64,000 nucleotides of DNA from Magnetofaba australis IT-1 (GTDB lineage: Bacteria > Pseudomonadota > Magnetococcia > Magnetococcales > Magnetococcaceae): assembly GCF_002109495.1 (NCBI RefSeq), contig NZ_LVJN01000020.1, forward strand, positions 1,038,300-1,102,299. The letters run 5' to 3'. The first letter of the stretch is position 1; every line of letters begins with the position of its first letter. Positions 52,505 through 60,982 of the stretch are shown here, piece by piece. Below the pieces are notes generated by a model. The model did no database searches. It was not told where the DNA came from and saw only the letters and a program-made list of their open reading frames with translations. Both the position numbers and the translations under genes were made by a program.

Positions 52505-53656
52505 ATGTCAACTGCTATCAGCGCCTACCCTTGTCGCGTGTGTGGCGGCGCGCTCTACGCCGAACCGCTGCTGACCTTGGAGAATATGCCTGGGGCGGCG
52601 CAGTTTATGCCCGATGCCGACTCCGTTGGTGATGATATGGGCGTCAATCTGCGCGTGCGTCAGTGTTCCGGCTGCGGCGCGATTCAGCTCTCCGACCCGC
52701 CGGTGCGCTACTATCGCGAAGTGGTGCGGGCGGCGGCGTACTCGCCGGAGATGGCGGTGTATCGACGCGAGCAATTCGCCGCTTTTGTGGCCGAATATGG
52801 TTTGCAAGACGCTGCGGCGCTGGAGATTGGCTGCGGGCGCGGCGAATATCTCAGCCTGCTCAAAGAGGCCGGTCTCAATCCCCATGGCCTGGAGTTTAAT
52901 CCGGGCTCCGTAGCGGCCTGTATCGAGGAGGGTTTGACGGCCTCCGAAGGCTATCTGCAACGCCCCGATCAGCAGCTTGCCGCCGGGCCGTTTCAGGCGG
53001 TGTTCAGCTTCAACTTCATCGAACACATGCCCGATCCGGTCAAAGCCCTGCGCGCCGCTTGCCTGAACCTCACCGACGACGGCGTGGGTCTGCTGGAAGT
53101 CCCCAATTTCGACATGATCCTACGCGATAAGCTGTTCTCGGAGTTCATCGGCGATCATCTGCTCTACTTCACCGAACAGAGCTTCACGCAGATGTTGGGC
53201 ATGTGTGGTTTTGAGGTGATTCGCTGCGAGCAGACTTGGCATGACTACATCCTCACCGCCCATGTACGCAAACGTCAGCGTACGGATTTAAGTGAACTGG
53301 GCGCCTATCGACAAAAGATCCATGCCGATGTGCATGCGTGGCTCGACGCCGCTCCAGGCAGAGGCCGCGTGGCGGTCTGGGGCGCCGGGCATCAGGCGCT
53401 GGCGGTGATGAGTCTTCTGGGGTTGGGCAAACGCTGCGATTACGTGGTGGACTCGGCGCCGTTCAAGCAGGGTAGATTTACCCCCGCCAGCCACCTGGAG
53501 ATCTTTGCGCCCAGCCAGTTGCGTGAAGACCCCGTGGATGCGGTGTTGGTGATGTGCGCCAGCTACTCCGACGAGGTGGCGCGGATTCTGCGCGCCGAAT
53601 ACGACCCCAATCTGACCGTGGCCATCCTGCGTGAGGATGGTTTGGAGTCGGTGTAA
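52505..53656 (+). CDS. C-methyltransferase-type SAM enzyme (TylC3/NovU-like)
   Basis: A 383-aa protein built like sugar C-methyltransferases: N-terminal zinc motif (PCRVCGG ... RQCSGCGAIQLSDP, four Cys), a SAM-binding core (ALEIGCGRGEYLSLL, VFSFNFIEHMPDPV), and a C-terminal Rossmann-like half (VAVWGAGHQALAVMSLLGLG) with DSAPFKQG. Such enzymes methylate carbon of NDP-4-keto-6-deoxysugars. An ATG at 52505 is preferred to a GTG at 52496; neither has a strong ribosome-binding site. The surface-glycan setting supports a sugar substrate. Confidence 0.82.
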   Translation: MSTAISAYPCRVCGGALYAEPLLTLENMPGAAQFMPDADSVGDDMGVNLRVRQCSGCGAIQLSDPPVRYYREVVRAAAYSPEMAVYRREQFAAFVAEYGLQDAAALEIGCGRGEYLSLLKEAGLNPHGLEFNPGSVAACIEEGLTASEGYLQRPDQQLAAGPFQAVFSFNFIEHMPDPVKALRAACLNLTDDGVGLLEVPNFDMILRDKLFSEFIGDHLLYFTEQSFTQMLGMCGFEVIRCEQTWHDYILTAHVRKRQRTDLSELGAYRQKIHADVHAWLDAAPGRGRVAVWGAGHQALAVMSLLGLGKRCDYVVDSAPFKQGRFTPASHLEIFAPSQLREDPVDAVLVMCASYSDEVARILRAEYDPNLTVAILREDGLESV

Positions 53657-53659
53657 CGC

Positions 53660-54163
53660 ATGTCCGAAGCGCTCAAGGCGGCCATTGCGGTCATTGATGC
53701 GGCGGTGGATGACGCCAAGAGCGGCCTGCCGGAGGATGTGTTCCTGTTGGTGAGCCGCTTAACGCCCATGATCAATGTGGATCTGCTGATTCAGAATCCA
53801 GCGGGGCACACGTTGCTGACATGGCGCGATGATGGGTTCTACCCCCGAGGGTGGCATATCCCTGGCGGCATTATCCGCTTCAAGGAGTACATGGAGCAGC
53901 GCATCGAAAAAGTCGCCATGGCGGAGTTGGGCGCTACGGTGGCGTTTGATGCCGAGCCCATTCTCACCCAGCAGTTGATGACGCCCAACCGCGATGTGCG
54001 CGGCCATTTCCTCTCGCTGTTGATACGTTGTCGCCTTACCTCCGAGCCCGATCCAACCATGGCGTTCGATGCGGATGCTCCGCAGGATGGCCAGTGGCGC
54101 TGGCATGATGGCTGCCCGGATGATCTGCTGGCGGTGCAGGCGGGCTATCGCGGCTACTTCTAG
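53660..54163 (+). CDS. GDP-mannose mannosyl hydrolase-like Nudix protein
   Basis: A 167-aa Nudix enzyme. The box GGIIRFKEYMEQ followed by RIEKVAMAELGATV lacks the usual RE pair (K, V in its place), a feature of GDP-mannose mannosyl hydrolases (Gmm/WcaH), whose chemistry differs from other Nudix enzymes. GWHIPGG precedes it. Starts 3 bp after the methyltransferase stop. Its substrate is likely an NDP-sugar, GDP-mannose most probable. Confidence 0.75.
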   Translation: MSEALKAAIAVIDAAVDDAKSGLPEDVFLLVSRLTPMINVDLLIQNPAGHTLLTWRDDGFYPRGWHIPGGIIRFKEYMEQRIEKVAMAELGATVAFDAEPILTQQLMTPNRDVRGHFLSLLIRCRLTSEPDPTMAFDADAPQDGQWRWHDGCPDDLLAVQAGYRGYF

Positions 54164-54296
54164 GCGGGCGGGCGCGATAGATCCTGTGATTGACGCATGG
54201 GCTGCGCAAGAGTAGGATCAATCCCCGGCGGCTTGGACGTCTCTGTCAAGGCCGCTTTTTTTATTCCCCCTACTTCAGACAAGCCCCGGGATATTC

Positions 54297-54737
54297 ATGC
54301 AAGATTGGCGTTCCCAGCTTGAGCGACATGCGCGCAAAATTCGCTACCTTATCGGCGGCGCGTATAACACGCTGTTCGGCATGGGCTGTTATGCGGCGTT
54401 GATTCTGGCGTTTGGCGAGGATCACTATCTGCCATTGGCGGTGGTCAACCATCTGCTGGCGGTGACCAACGCCTATGTGGTGCACCGGATCTTTGTGTTT
54501 AAATCCACAGGTCACTGGGTCAGTGAATATTGGCGCTTTCATGTGGTCTATGCCGCAGCTTTCGCCAACAGCCTGTGGATGCTGTGGGTGCTGGTGAACT
54601 TCGCCGAACTTCACCCCATTGCGGCGCAGGGAATCGTTATCGCCATCACTGTGGCCGCCAGTTATCTGGGTCACAAGCACTTCTCTTTCCGCGTGGGCAA
54701 GGAAGAGCAGCCCAAACAGGGCGATCCCGCCTCCTGA
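54297..54737 (+). CDS. GtrA-family membrane flippase
   Basis: A 146-aa protein with four membrane segments and the GtrA pattern (RYLIGGAYNTLFGMGCYAAL, VVNHLLAVTNAYVVHRIFVFKST, then two further helices and SYLGHKHFSFR). GtrA-like proteins flip undecaprenyl-linked sugars for glycan modification. It pairs with the GtrB-like enzyme at 50723. Confidence 0.85.
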   Translation: MQDWRSQLERHARKIRYLIGGAYNTLFGMGCYAALILAFGEDHYLPLAVVNHLLAVTNAYVVHRIFVFKSTGHWVSEYWRFHVVYAAAFANSLWMLWVLVNFAELHPIAAQGIVIAITVAASYLGHKHFSFRVGKEEQPKQGDPAS

Positions 54738-54795
54738 CGCGCCTTCCCCCGCATTGCGCCAGACTCGGCGCGCCCAACGCGTGTTTCGCTCTCGA

Positions 54796-56220
54796 CTAGA
54801 TCGCTCCCCGCTCCTTGGCCTTGCGCGCTTCCGCCGCCATATTCTGCATCTGCGTGGGGGTGATCAACTTGTCATCAATGTAGTAATCGGCGTGGGGTTT
54901 GCCCAGGCGCAGTTCGTGGTGCTTGACCCCCCAACGCTGCATCTGCGCTTCGGTCACCGGGCGCCAGTCGATGCCCGACGCTGAGCCGCGCGCGGTGAAC
55001 AGCACGATCTCTGTTCCGGCGTCATACAGGGCGTTGATGGCGTCGATGGTGTCGGTGAGCGGCTCGGCCTTGGCGTAGTCTAGATCCGGCACCAAAGAGG
55101 CGATGACGCCGTCGATATCCACCACCAATCGCTTGGGCGCCGCATAAGTGGGGGTGGCGGGGGTGTGCCAGCGCTCCAGCCCCTGTTCGCGGCAGTAGGC
55201 CCCGGTGCGGCGGATCGACTCATCCAAGCTCACCCGATTGACCAGCCCCAACTCCTCACGGGCGCGGGTCAGGTCCGGCGCATAGCGGTTGCCTCCCGCG
55301 CCCGCGCCGTCGCGCTTCTGAATCTCGATGGGTTTGCCCGGAGCGAGGATGTCGCGGGTGCGTTCGGCCAGCTGCGCCATGCTGACCGGCTCATCGCCGC
55401 CGATGTTGTAGGGGCGTCCGCCCACGCCCTTTTCCAAAATGGTCAAGAACCAGATGGTGGTGTCGGCGGCGTATTGAAAGGCGCGAATGGGCGAGCCGTC
55501 GCCATTGACGCGGATTCTCTCCTCGGTGAGGGCGTCGGCGATAAAGTTGCCCACGGCGAAGTGTTCGCGCATGGCCAGCAGCGGACCGACGAAGGAGAAG
55601 CAGCGCGCAATGGGCGCATCGAACGATTCCGAGCGGCTCGCATGGGCGCACAGATGCTCCGCATAGCGCTTGGCGTGGGCGTAGGTGGAGCCCAGCACTT
55701 CGGGGTGGGGCGCGCCGGGATAGCTCTCGGGCATGAACTCCATCCCCGCCGGTTGCGGACCGTAGACTGCGCCGGAACTGAGATAGAGCATGCGCTCCAC
55801 CCGCGCCGATTCGCAGAAGTCCAGCACCCGCTCCAGACCGCCCACCACGGTTTCGTGGATCTTCTTCACTCCCATGGCGGCCTGGTCGATGGCGTCCAGG
55901 GCGATGTGGATGGTGCGATCCACCTGCCCCTTGGGGTAGTTGAAGAAGCGCACATCGCCCGCGTGCCAGGTGACGCCGGGGGCGTGGCCCAGGGCGGGGC
56001 ACTTGTCGATGAAGCGTTGCGGCGTGCGCGACAGGGCGTCGATGCGGATATCCAGGTTCCAACGCGCATTGGCCGCCACCAGCGCCGAGAACATCCAGGC
56101 GCCGGTGTAGCCGGTGGCGCCAGTCAGAAATATGCGCGATCCGCGCAAATTCCTAAATAGAGGCTCGGTGGCGTCGAGGATCAGGTCAATATCTTGTTGC
56201 GGAACGGGCAGGTGGCTCAT
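54796..56220 (-). CDS. NAD-dependent sugar epimerase/dehydratase fused to a HAD-like domain
   Basis: A 474-aa fusion. Residues about 20-345 form an extended SDR: FLTGATGYTGAWMFSALV (NAD loop), SSGAVYGPQP and YAHAKRYAEHL (Ser/Tyr/Lys catalysis), NIGGDEPVSM. Residues about 365-470 form a HAD-like fold: LVVDIDGVIASLVPDL, VLFTARGSASG, GKPHADYYIDDKLI, as in capsular-polysaccharide phosphatases. ATG at 56220 has GAGAG upstream. The single polypeptide may join sugar ketone chemistry with a phosphatase or transferase step. Exact substrate unknown; the dideoxyhexose genes are near. Confidence 0.85.
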   Translation of the reverse strand: MSHLPVPQQDIDLILDATEPLFRNLRGSRIFLTGATGYTGAWMFSALVAANARWNLDIRIDALSRTPQRFIDKCPALGHAPGVTWHAGDVRFFNYPKGQVDRTIHIALDAIDQAAMGVKKIHETVVGGLERVLDFCESARVERMLYLSSGAVYGPQPAGMEFMPESYPGAPHPEVLGSTYAHAKRYAEHLCAHASRSESFDAPIARCFSFVGPLLAMREHFAVGNFIADALTEERIRVNGDGSPIRAFQYAADTTIWFLTILEKGVGGRPYNIGGDEPVSMAQLAERTRDILAPGKPIEIQKRDGAGAGGNRYAPDLTRAREELGLVNRVSLDESIRRTGAYCREQGLERWHTPATPTYAAPKRLVVDIDGVIASLVPDLDYAKAEPLTDTIDAINALYDAGTEIVLFTARGSASGIDWRPVTEAQMQRWGVKHHELRLGKPHADYYIDDKLITPTQMQNMAAEARKAKERGAI

Positions 56221-56290
56221 GGTCTCTCGGCAAGATTGTACGGAGCGTTTATTGTTTGCGTGACGCTGGTGGAGCTTGCGCTGACTATTT

Positions 56291-56417
56291 GACAAATTTT
56301 CGCAGAAAATTTGTCGGGATTCTTAAGGGTCTGTGACCCTTAAGCGGGGCGTGGGGCGGCGCCCCACGGTCTGGCTTTTGATCTTGGGAGCTCGAGGGCA
56401 ACGCCCTCGATATCTTA
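56291..56417 (-). repeat. Mosaic hairpin-array repeat, copy E
   Basis: GACAAATTTTC-GCA-GAAAATTTGTC (56291-56315), CTTAAGGGTC-TGT-GACCCTTAAG (56322-56344), GTGGGGC-GGC-GCCCCAC and GAGGGC-AAC-GCCCTC, ending GATATCTTA. First stem is the covarying match of that at 59244. Confidence 0.85.
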
Positions 56418-56462
56418 CAATATCCAAAAATCTAAAGAGGCCGCTTCCAAATTCCAGTCATG

Positions 56463-57086
56463 TTATTCAGCGCGCTCATGCTGCGCCAGCGCCCCCTGCA
56501 ACAGGGTGCGAATCATGTCAGAGGGGGAGATCACCCCTTGCAGGCGCTCCTGCTCATCCACCACCAGCAGGCGTTTGACTTCGCGTTCGCGCATGCGCTC
56601 CAGCACGTCGCCAATGCGCGCATCGGCGCCGATGGAGACCACGTTGCGCGACATCAGCGTGCTGACCGGATCGTGCAGATCCGCCGATCCCGGCTGCCAG
56701 CGAAAATGGGCAATCAGCGACTCCCACAAAGAGACGCGCGGGTGGTGGTGCGGCACGCCGAACACTTGCAGCAGGTCAGCCACAGCGATGACGCCCACCA
56801 CGCAACCGGCGGCGTCGATGACGGGGAAGTTGTGTGCATGGCGGGTGAGGAAAGTCTGAGCCACGTCCACTAACCGGTTGGTTTCGCTGAAGGTGATCAC
56901 GTCGCGGGTCATGATGTCGGCTGCGCGCACGTTCTCCATGCGTCGCAACAGCGCATGCCGCTGCGCCTCCTTATACATGGCGTAGAGGTCGCTGGGGGAG
57001 ACCAAGTTCTCTGAGAACAGCGGATGGCTCTCCAGCGCGTGGCGGAAATCCTCCGGCAGCAGACCGTTTTCTGATTCGGCGCTCAT
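56463..57086 (-). CDS. Two-CBS-domain protein
   Basis: A 207-aa protein with a tandem CBS pair (about 55-195): RAADIMTRDVITFSETNRLVDVAQTFL, FPVIDAAGCVVGVIAVADLLQV, STLMSRNVVSIGADARIGDVLERM, RLLVVDEQERLQGVISPSDMI. CBS pairs bind adenosyl ligands (AMP, ATP, SAM, c-di-AMP) and act as energy sensors. GGGAGA lies 6-7 nt before the ATG at 57086. It has no effector domain; a regulatory partner is unknown. It stands among glycan genes with repeat copies on both sides. Confidence 0.88.
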   Translation of the reverse strand: MSAESENGLLPEDFRHALESHPLFSENLVSPSDLYAMYKEAQRHALLRRMENVRAADIMTRDVITFSETNRLVDVAQTFLTRHAHNFPVIDAAGCVVGVIAVADLLQVFGVPHHHPRVSLWESLIAHFRWQPGSADLHDPVSTLMSRNVVSIGADARIGDVLERMREREVKRLLVVDEQERLQGVISPSDMIRTLLQGALAQHERAE

Positions 57087-57120
57087 GCTGGTTCTCCCTC
57101 TGTGGGGGAGCGGATGGGGA

Positions 57121-57311
57121 GGATGAAAGATATTGAGGGCAGCGCCCTCAAACTCCCCAACCGCCAAACCGTGATTCAGGCCATCCATGGCCTTCACCCT
57201 TCGGGCTCGCTGCGCGAGTCCGATTCGGCAATCCTGCCGAATCGTGGGCCGCCCACACCCGCTGGGGCCGCAGGCCCCAGACCCCGCCTCCGGCCAGCCG
57301 GAGGCCAATAG
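57121..57311 (+). repeat. Mosaic hairpin-array repeat, copy F
   Basis: GAAAGATATTGAGGGC-AGC-GCCCTCAA, then GATTCGGCA-ATCC-TGCCGAATC, a CTGGGGCC-GCA-GGCCCCAG stem, and CTCCGGCCAGCCGGAG, ending GAGGCCAATAG. Fullest copy in the window. Confidence 0.85.
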
Positions 57312-57360
57312 ATAGCGCCAGATCGCACGCTTTCCCGCACACATTTTTACATCGTACAGG

Positions 57361-59193
57361 TTAATCCTGGATCTTTAGCGATGCCTCTGCAAGCGGAATC
57401 AACATGTTCTCTTTCAGCTCGGCGCGCGGCAGCAACGGCGACATATCCTCCAGCGGCATGGAGATCATGGAGCCGTCCGGCTGCGGAATGGCGGCGGACT
57501 TGGGCCACAGCGCTTCGTTGGGCGTCACCCGCACGTTGCACACAAATGGTCCCGGGTGGGCCAGCGCCTCTTGGATGCCTGACTTTAAGTCCTTGGCATC
57601 GGTGATGCGCATGGCGGGCACGCCCATGGATTCCGCCATGCCGGGGATGTCGGCGATGAACAGACCCGCTTCCGGGCCAGTGCCCACATAGCGGCCATCG
57701 AAGTAGTTGCGCTGGGTGTTGCGGATGGAGGCGTAGCCGTTGTTGTTGATGATGAACAGGGTGACCGGCAGCTTCTGCGCCGCCAGGGTCTGGAACTCCT
57801 GAATGTTCATCTGCAATGAGCCATCGCTCTCAATAGCGATGTAGCGCTTCTTGAACGCCGCGCCCGCGCCGATGGCGGCGGGCAGGCCGTAGCCCATGGC
57901 CCCCAGGCCGGAGGTGAGGAACACCCGCTGACCCGGCTTGTTGCGGAAGGTGGCGTAGAACACCTCCACGCCGAGGCCGGAACTGCCAGTGACGATGAGG
58001 GTGTCTTCGGGGATGGCGTCGCTCAAGGCGTCCATCAGGTGGTAGTGGCTGATCTCGCCCGCTTGGGGGAATGTCTGGCCGTCACAGGAGCCGTAACGCG
58101 CCTTCCACTCCTGACAGCGTTGCAGCCACGGCGAACGATCCTTGGGCGGCTGTTCGCGGGTCTCATGGCGCAGCGCGGTGATGAAGGCGGCGGCGTCGGA
58201 GCACAAGGAGACTTCGATGGGGAACGCATGCTTGGCCAATTCGTTAGGGTCCGCGTCCACCACCACCTTCTTGGCTTCGCGGCCAAATCCGGCGGGGTTG
58301 AAGGCGGTGACCACGTTATCCAGCCGCGCGCCGATGCTGATGAGCAGATCGCTGTTCTGCACCGCGAAGTTGGGCGCGCGCACCGCCACCGTGCCCGGCT
58401 TGCCCACGCTCAGCGGGTGGCTGTGGGGGATCAGGTCCATGGCGTTCCAGGTGCACACCACTGGAATATTGAGATGCTCATAGAGCGCAGCGAAGCTCTC
58501 GGCGGCTTCGGCGAGACGGATGCCATGCCCGGCCAGGATGATGGGGCGCTCGGCCTGGGCAATGAGGTCGGCGGTCTGCTTGGCGGCGGCCATGATGGCG
58601 TCGTCGGCGCCCGCATCGCTGACCGGGGGCGGGGTCATGCCGGGCAGTGTCTCCGGGTCGATCTTAGAGGCCTGGATGTCCAGCGGCACATCAATCCACA
58701 CCGGGCCGCGTCGGCCCGAAGTGGCGGCGTGCAGGGCTTCTTCGAGATGGATGCGGATCTGTTGCGAGTCCATCACGGTGACGGCGTATTTGGTCACCGG
58801 TTTGACCATGGAGACGATATCCACCTCCTGCGGACCCATCTGGCGCACGCCGGTGTCGCCGATGAGGTCGGCGCGTTTGACTTGGCCGGAGATGACGATC
58901 ATGGGGACCGACTCGATCCAGGCGCCGGTGACGCCGGTGATGGCGTTGGTGGCGCCGGGGCCGGTGGTGACCAGGCAGGCGCCCAGACGGCCATGGATGC
59001 GCGCATAGGCTTCGGCGGCGATGGAGGAGGCCTGTTCGTGGTGGTTGGGGATCGCTGTGATGTCGGGATTTTGTCCCAAGGCGTCCACCAGATACATGGC
59101 GCCGCCGCCGGGGACCAGAAACACGCTATCGACGCCTTGGGCGGCGATGAAGGAGAAGATGTAGTCGGCAACTCGCACGGAAGGCGCGCTCAT
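57361..59193 (-). CDS. Thiamine-diphosphate enzyme of the glycan locus (YerE/AHAS-like)
   Basis: A 610-aa member of the acetohydroxyacid-synthase family: NHHEQASSIAAEAYAR (catalytic Glu), TTGPGATNAITGV, PVWIDVPLDIQ, VTGSSGLGVEVFYA, LTSGLGAMGYGLPAAIGAG, and SDGSLQMNIQEFQTL with NNNGYASIRNTQ (cofactor site). The usual GDGS reads SDGS and the metal-binding neighbourhood differs from biosynthetic AHAS. No small regulatory subunit. Placement next to rfbFGH suggests a YerE-type reaction: adding an acetyl unit from pyruvate to a CDP-4-keto-3,6-dideoxyhexose to give a branched sugar. That role is inferred. Confidence 0.85.
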   Translation of the reverse strand: MSAPSVRVADYIFSFIAAQGVDSVFLVPGGGAMYLVDALGQNPDITAIPNHHEQASSIAAEAYARIHGRLGACLVTTGPGATNAITGVTGAWIESVPMIVISGQVKRADLIGDTGVRQMGPQEVDIVSMVKPVTKYAVTVMDSQQIRIHLEEALHAATSGRRGPVWIDVPLDIQASKIDPETLPGMTPPPVSDAGADDAIMAAAKQTADLIAQAERPIILAGHGIRLAEAAESFAALYEHLNIPVVCTWNAMDLIPHSHPLSVGKPGTVAVRAPNFAVQNSDLLISIGARLDNVVTAFNPAGFGREAKKVVVDADPNELAKHAFPIEVSLCSDAAAFITALRHETREQPPKDRSPWLQRCQEWKARYGSCDGQTFPQAGEISHYHLMDALSDAIPEDTLIVTGSSGLGVEVFYATFRNKPGQRVFLTSGLGAMGYGLPAAIGAGAAFKKRYIAIESDGSLQMNIQEFQTLAAQKLPVTLFIINNNGYASIRNTQRNYFDGRYVGTGPEAGLFIADIPGMAESMGVPAMRITDAKDLKSGIQEALAHPGPFVCNVRVTPNEALWPKSAAIPQPDGSMISMPLEDMSPLLPRAELKENMLIPLAEASLKIQD

Positions 59194-59243
59194 AAAGTCT
59201 CCAAAAAGGTATGCAGCGCGTGACCGCGCAGAACTCGACAGGT

Positions 59244-59372
59244 GACAAATCGCCAGAGGCGATTTGTCGAGGTCCAGGAGGCGGGCCTCCTGGCGGGTGC
59301 AGGGCGGCGCCCTGCCGGGTTGAGGGCGGAGCCCTCATGGGGTTTGGGGCGAAGCCCCAATATCTTTCATCT
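59244..59372 (+). repeat. Mosaic hairpin-array repeat, copy G
   Basis: GACAAATCGCC-AGA-GGCGATTTGTC (59244-59268), CCAGGAGG-CGGG-CCTCCTGG, GCAGGGC-GGC-GCCCTGC, GAGGGC-GGA-GCCCTC and TTGGGGC-GAA-GCCCCAA, ending ATATCTTTC. Confidence 0.88.
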
Positions 59373-59401
59373 TCCCCAAAACGGCTCTGCGTTTATTCAG
59401 A

Positions 59402-60910
59402 TTATTCCATCCAGAAATCGATGAAGGTCTTGCGATTGGGATTCTGGCTGATGGCTTCGTCGGTATAGAAGGAGTCATCCTTGTAGTGGGTGGAGGAGAT
59501 CTCCTCCAGGATGGCGCCGTCGTCGCTGCTGAAGGCGTGTTTGACCTTGGGCTCCACGGTGATCACCGAACCGGGTTCGCACCCGCTGGCTTCGCCGTCG
59601 AGGACCAGATTGAGCGTGCCGTGGAGGACATGGAAGGTCTCCTCCTTCATCTTGTGGTACTGCTCCGGGTGGTTCTGACCGGGCAGGACGATGATCAGCT
59701 TCTTGCAGTAGGCGCGATTGACCACAGTGAGCATGCAGATGCCCACTTCGTTGAAGCGCTCCATGCCGTAGTGGTGGGAGATCTCCAACTGCGCGCCGGC
59801 GGGGATCACCACGCCGGACTCGGCCACCAGTTTGCGCACGCGCTTGACCACGTCCAGCACTGCGCCGCGGGTATCCTCCATGCGGGTGTTGGTCGCCAGC
59901 ACCGCCCCTTTGGCGGGGATCGCTTCGGTGGCGTAATAGTGGTTGTACTTGCCCCAGTCGTTGCCGGTGATGCTGCCCTCCTGGGTGGGGATGGCCATGA
60001 ACACGTCGGCGTCGGTGATGCGTTCGCCCACCGCGATGTCGCGGTTGGCGAACACGCCGCGCCGCAGGGAGATCAGCGCCGCCGCCTCGCCGGGGGTGGG
60101 CTCAATGCGCGTATCGCCGGGCTGACCACAGAGTTCAAACGCCTTCTGCGCCGTCTCCAACCAGGTCTGAATCTGCTCAGGCGTAGAGGAGTAGGCGTTG
60201 ATGGGGTACTTCTCGGTGGCCACGGCCACGTGCTTTTCGAACAGGGTCACCCCTTTGGCCACCGCCATGGCCACCGGCAGGATGGAGGCGGGATTCTCGT
60301 GGGTGGAGAAGCCGATGCGCACATCCGGATAGCGCTGTTGCAGATAGTCGATCTGGTTCATCTGCATGTTGGGGTCTGGGGTGGGGTATTCGGCCACGCA
60401 CGACATCAAGGCGAAATCCTTGCCGCGATGGCGCATGAAGCTGACCACGCGGTCGATATCCTCGGTGGCCACGCCGGCGGTGGAGGCGATGATGGGCAGA
60501 TCGGTGTTGGCGATGGCCTCCAGCAGCGGCCAGTCGGTGAACGAGCAGCTGGCGATTTTGAGGATCTCAAAGCCGTCCTCGACGATCAGCGGAACCGATT
60601 CGGGGTCGAACGGGGTGCACATGGGGATGAACCCCTGCTTGCTGATCTCGCGCACCAGCAGTTGCGTGTTCTCCCGCGACAGGCGCGTTTCGGAGAAGCG
60701 CTTAATGTACTTGATGTCCATCCGCCCCTGGTAGTCGGGGTGGATGAAGCTGTCGAGCTGGCGGTACTGCATTTTGAAGGAGAAGCGGTAGGGGAACGGC
60801 TTGCACACTTCGGCAAAGCGCTGGATCACGTGGATGCCGTGGGCGATATCGCCCATGTGGTTGTTGGCCAGCTCCAGGGTGAACATGGTCTCCGGGATGG
60901 CGTTGGGCAT
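59402..60910 (-). CDS. NeuB-type sialic-acid-synthase-like enzyme fused to a lyxose-isomerase-like cupin
   Basis: A 502-aa fusion. Residues about 1-265 form the NeuB barrel: FTLELANNHMGD (Glu/Asn near PEP), FKMQY, MCTPFDPESV, KIASCS, IASTAGV, GFSTHEN. Residues about 290-350 form a SAF (antifreeze-like) domain. Residues about 365-475 form a cupin with HPEQYHKMKEETFHVLHG and the EEISSTHYKDDSFYTDE pattern of type II D-lyxose ketol-isomerases. NeuB-like enzymes condense PEP with an amino sugar; the cupin could isomerise or bind a sugar. The substrate is not visible. 72 bp from rfbF. Confidence 0.85.
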   Translation of the reverse strand: MPNAIPETMFTLELANNHMGDIAHGIHVIQRFAEVCKPFPYRFSFKMQYRQLDSFIHPDYQGRMDIKYIKRFSETRLSRENTQLLVREISKQGFIPMCTPFDPESVPLIVEDGFEILKIASCSFTDWPLLEAIANTDLPIIASTAGVATEDIDRVVSFMRHRGKDFALMSCVAEYPTPDPNMQMNQIDYLQQRYPDVRIGFSTHENPASILPVAMAVAKGVTLFEKHVAVATEKYPINAYSSTPEQIQTWLETAQKAFELCGQPGDTRIEPTPGEAAALISLRRGVFANRDIAVGERITDADVFMAIPTQEGSITGNDWGKYNHYYATEAIPAKGAVLATNTRMEDTRGAVLDVVKRVRKLVAESGVVIPAGAQLEISHHYGMERFNEVGICMLTVVNRAYCKKLIIVLPGQNHPEQYHKMKEETFHVLHGTLNLVLDGEASGCEPGSVITVEPKVKHAFSSDDGAILEEISSTHYKDDSFYTDEAISQNPNRKTFIDFWME

Positions 60911-60982
60911 GGTTTGGCTCCACCAGTGTCTTAAGCGGCGCAGGCCGCGATGAGTTGAATTGCGTTTGCGTCGGTAACGCGC

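Noticed and set aside
57121-57311. Small open frames inside the repeat copies (for example plus-strand frames through copies B, F and G)
   Set aside because: They follow the palindromes, lack ribosome-binding sites and have low-complexity Arg/Pro/Gly composition.
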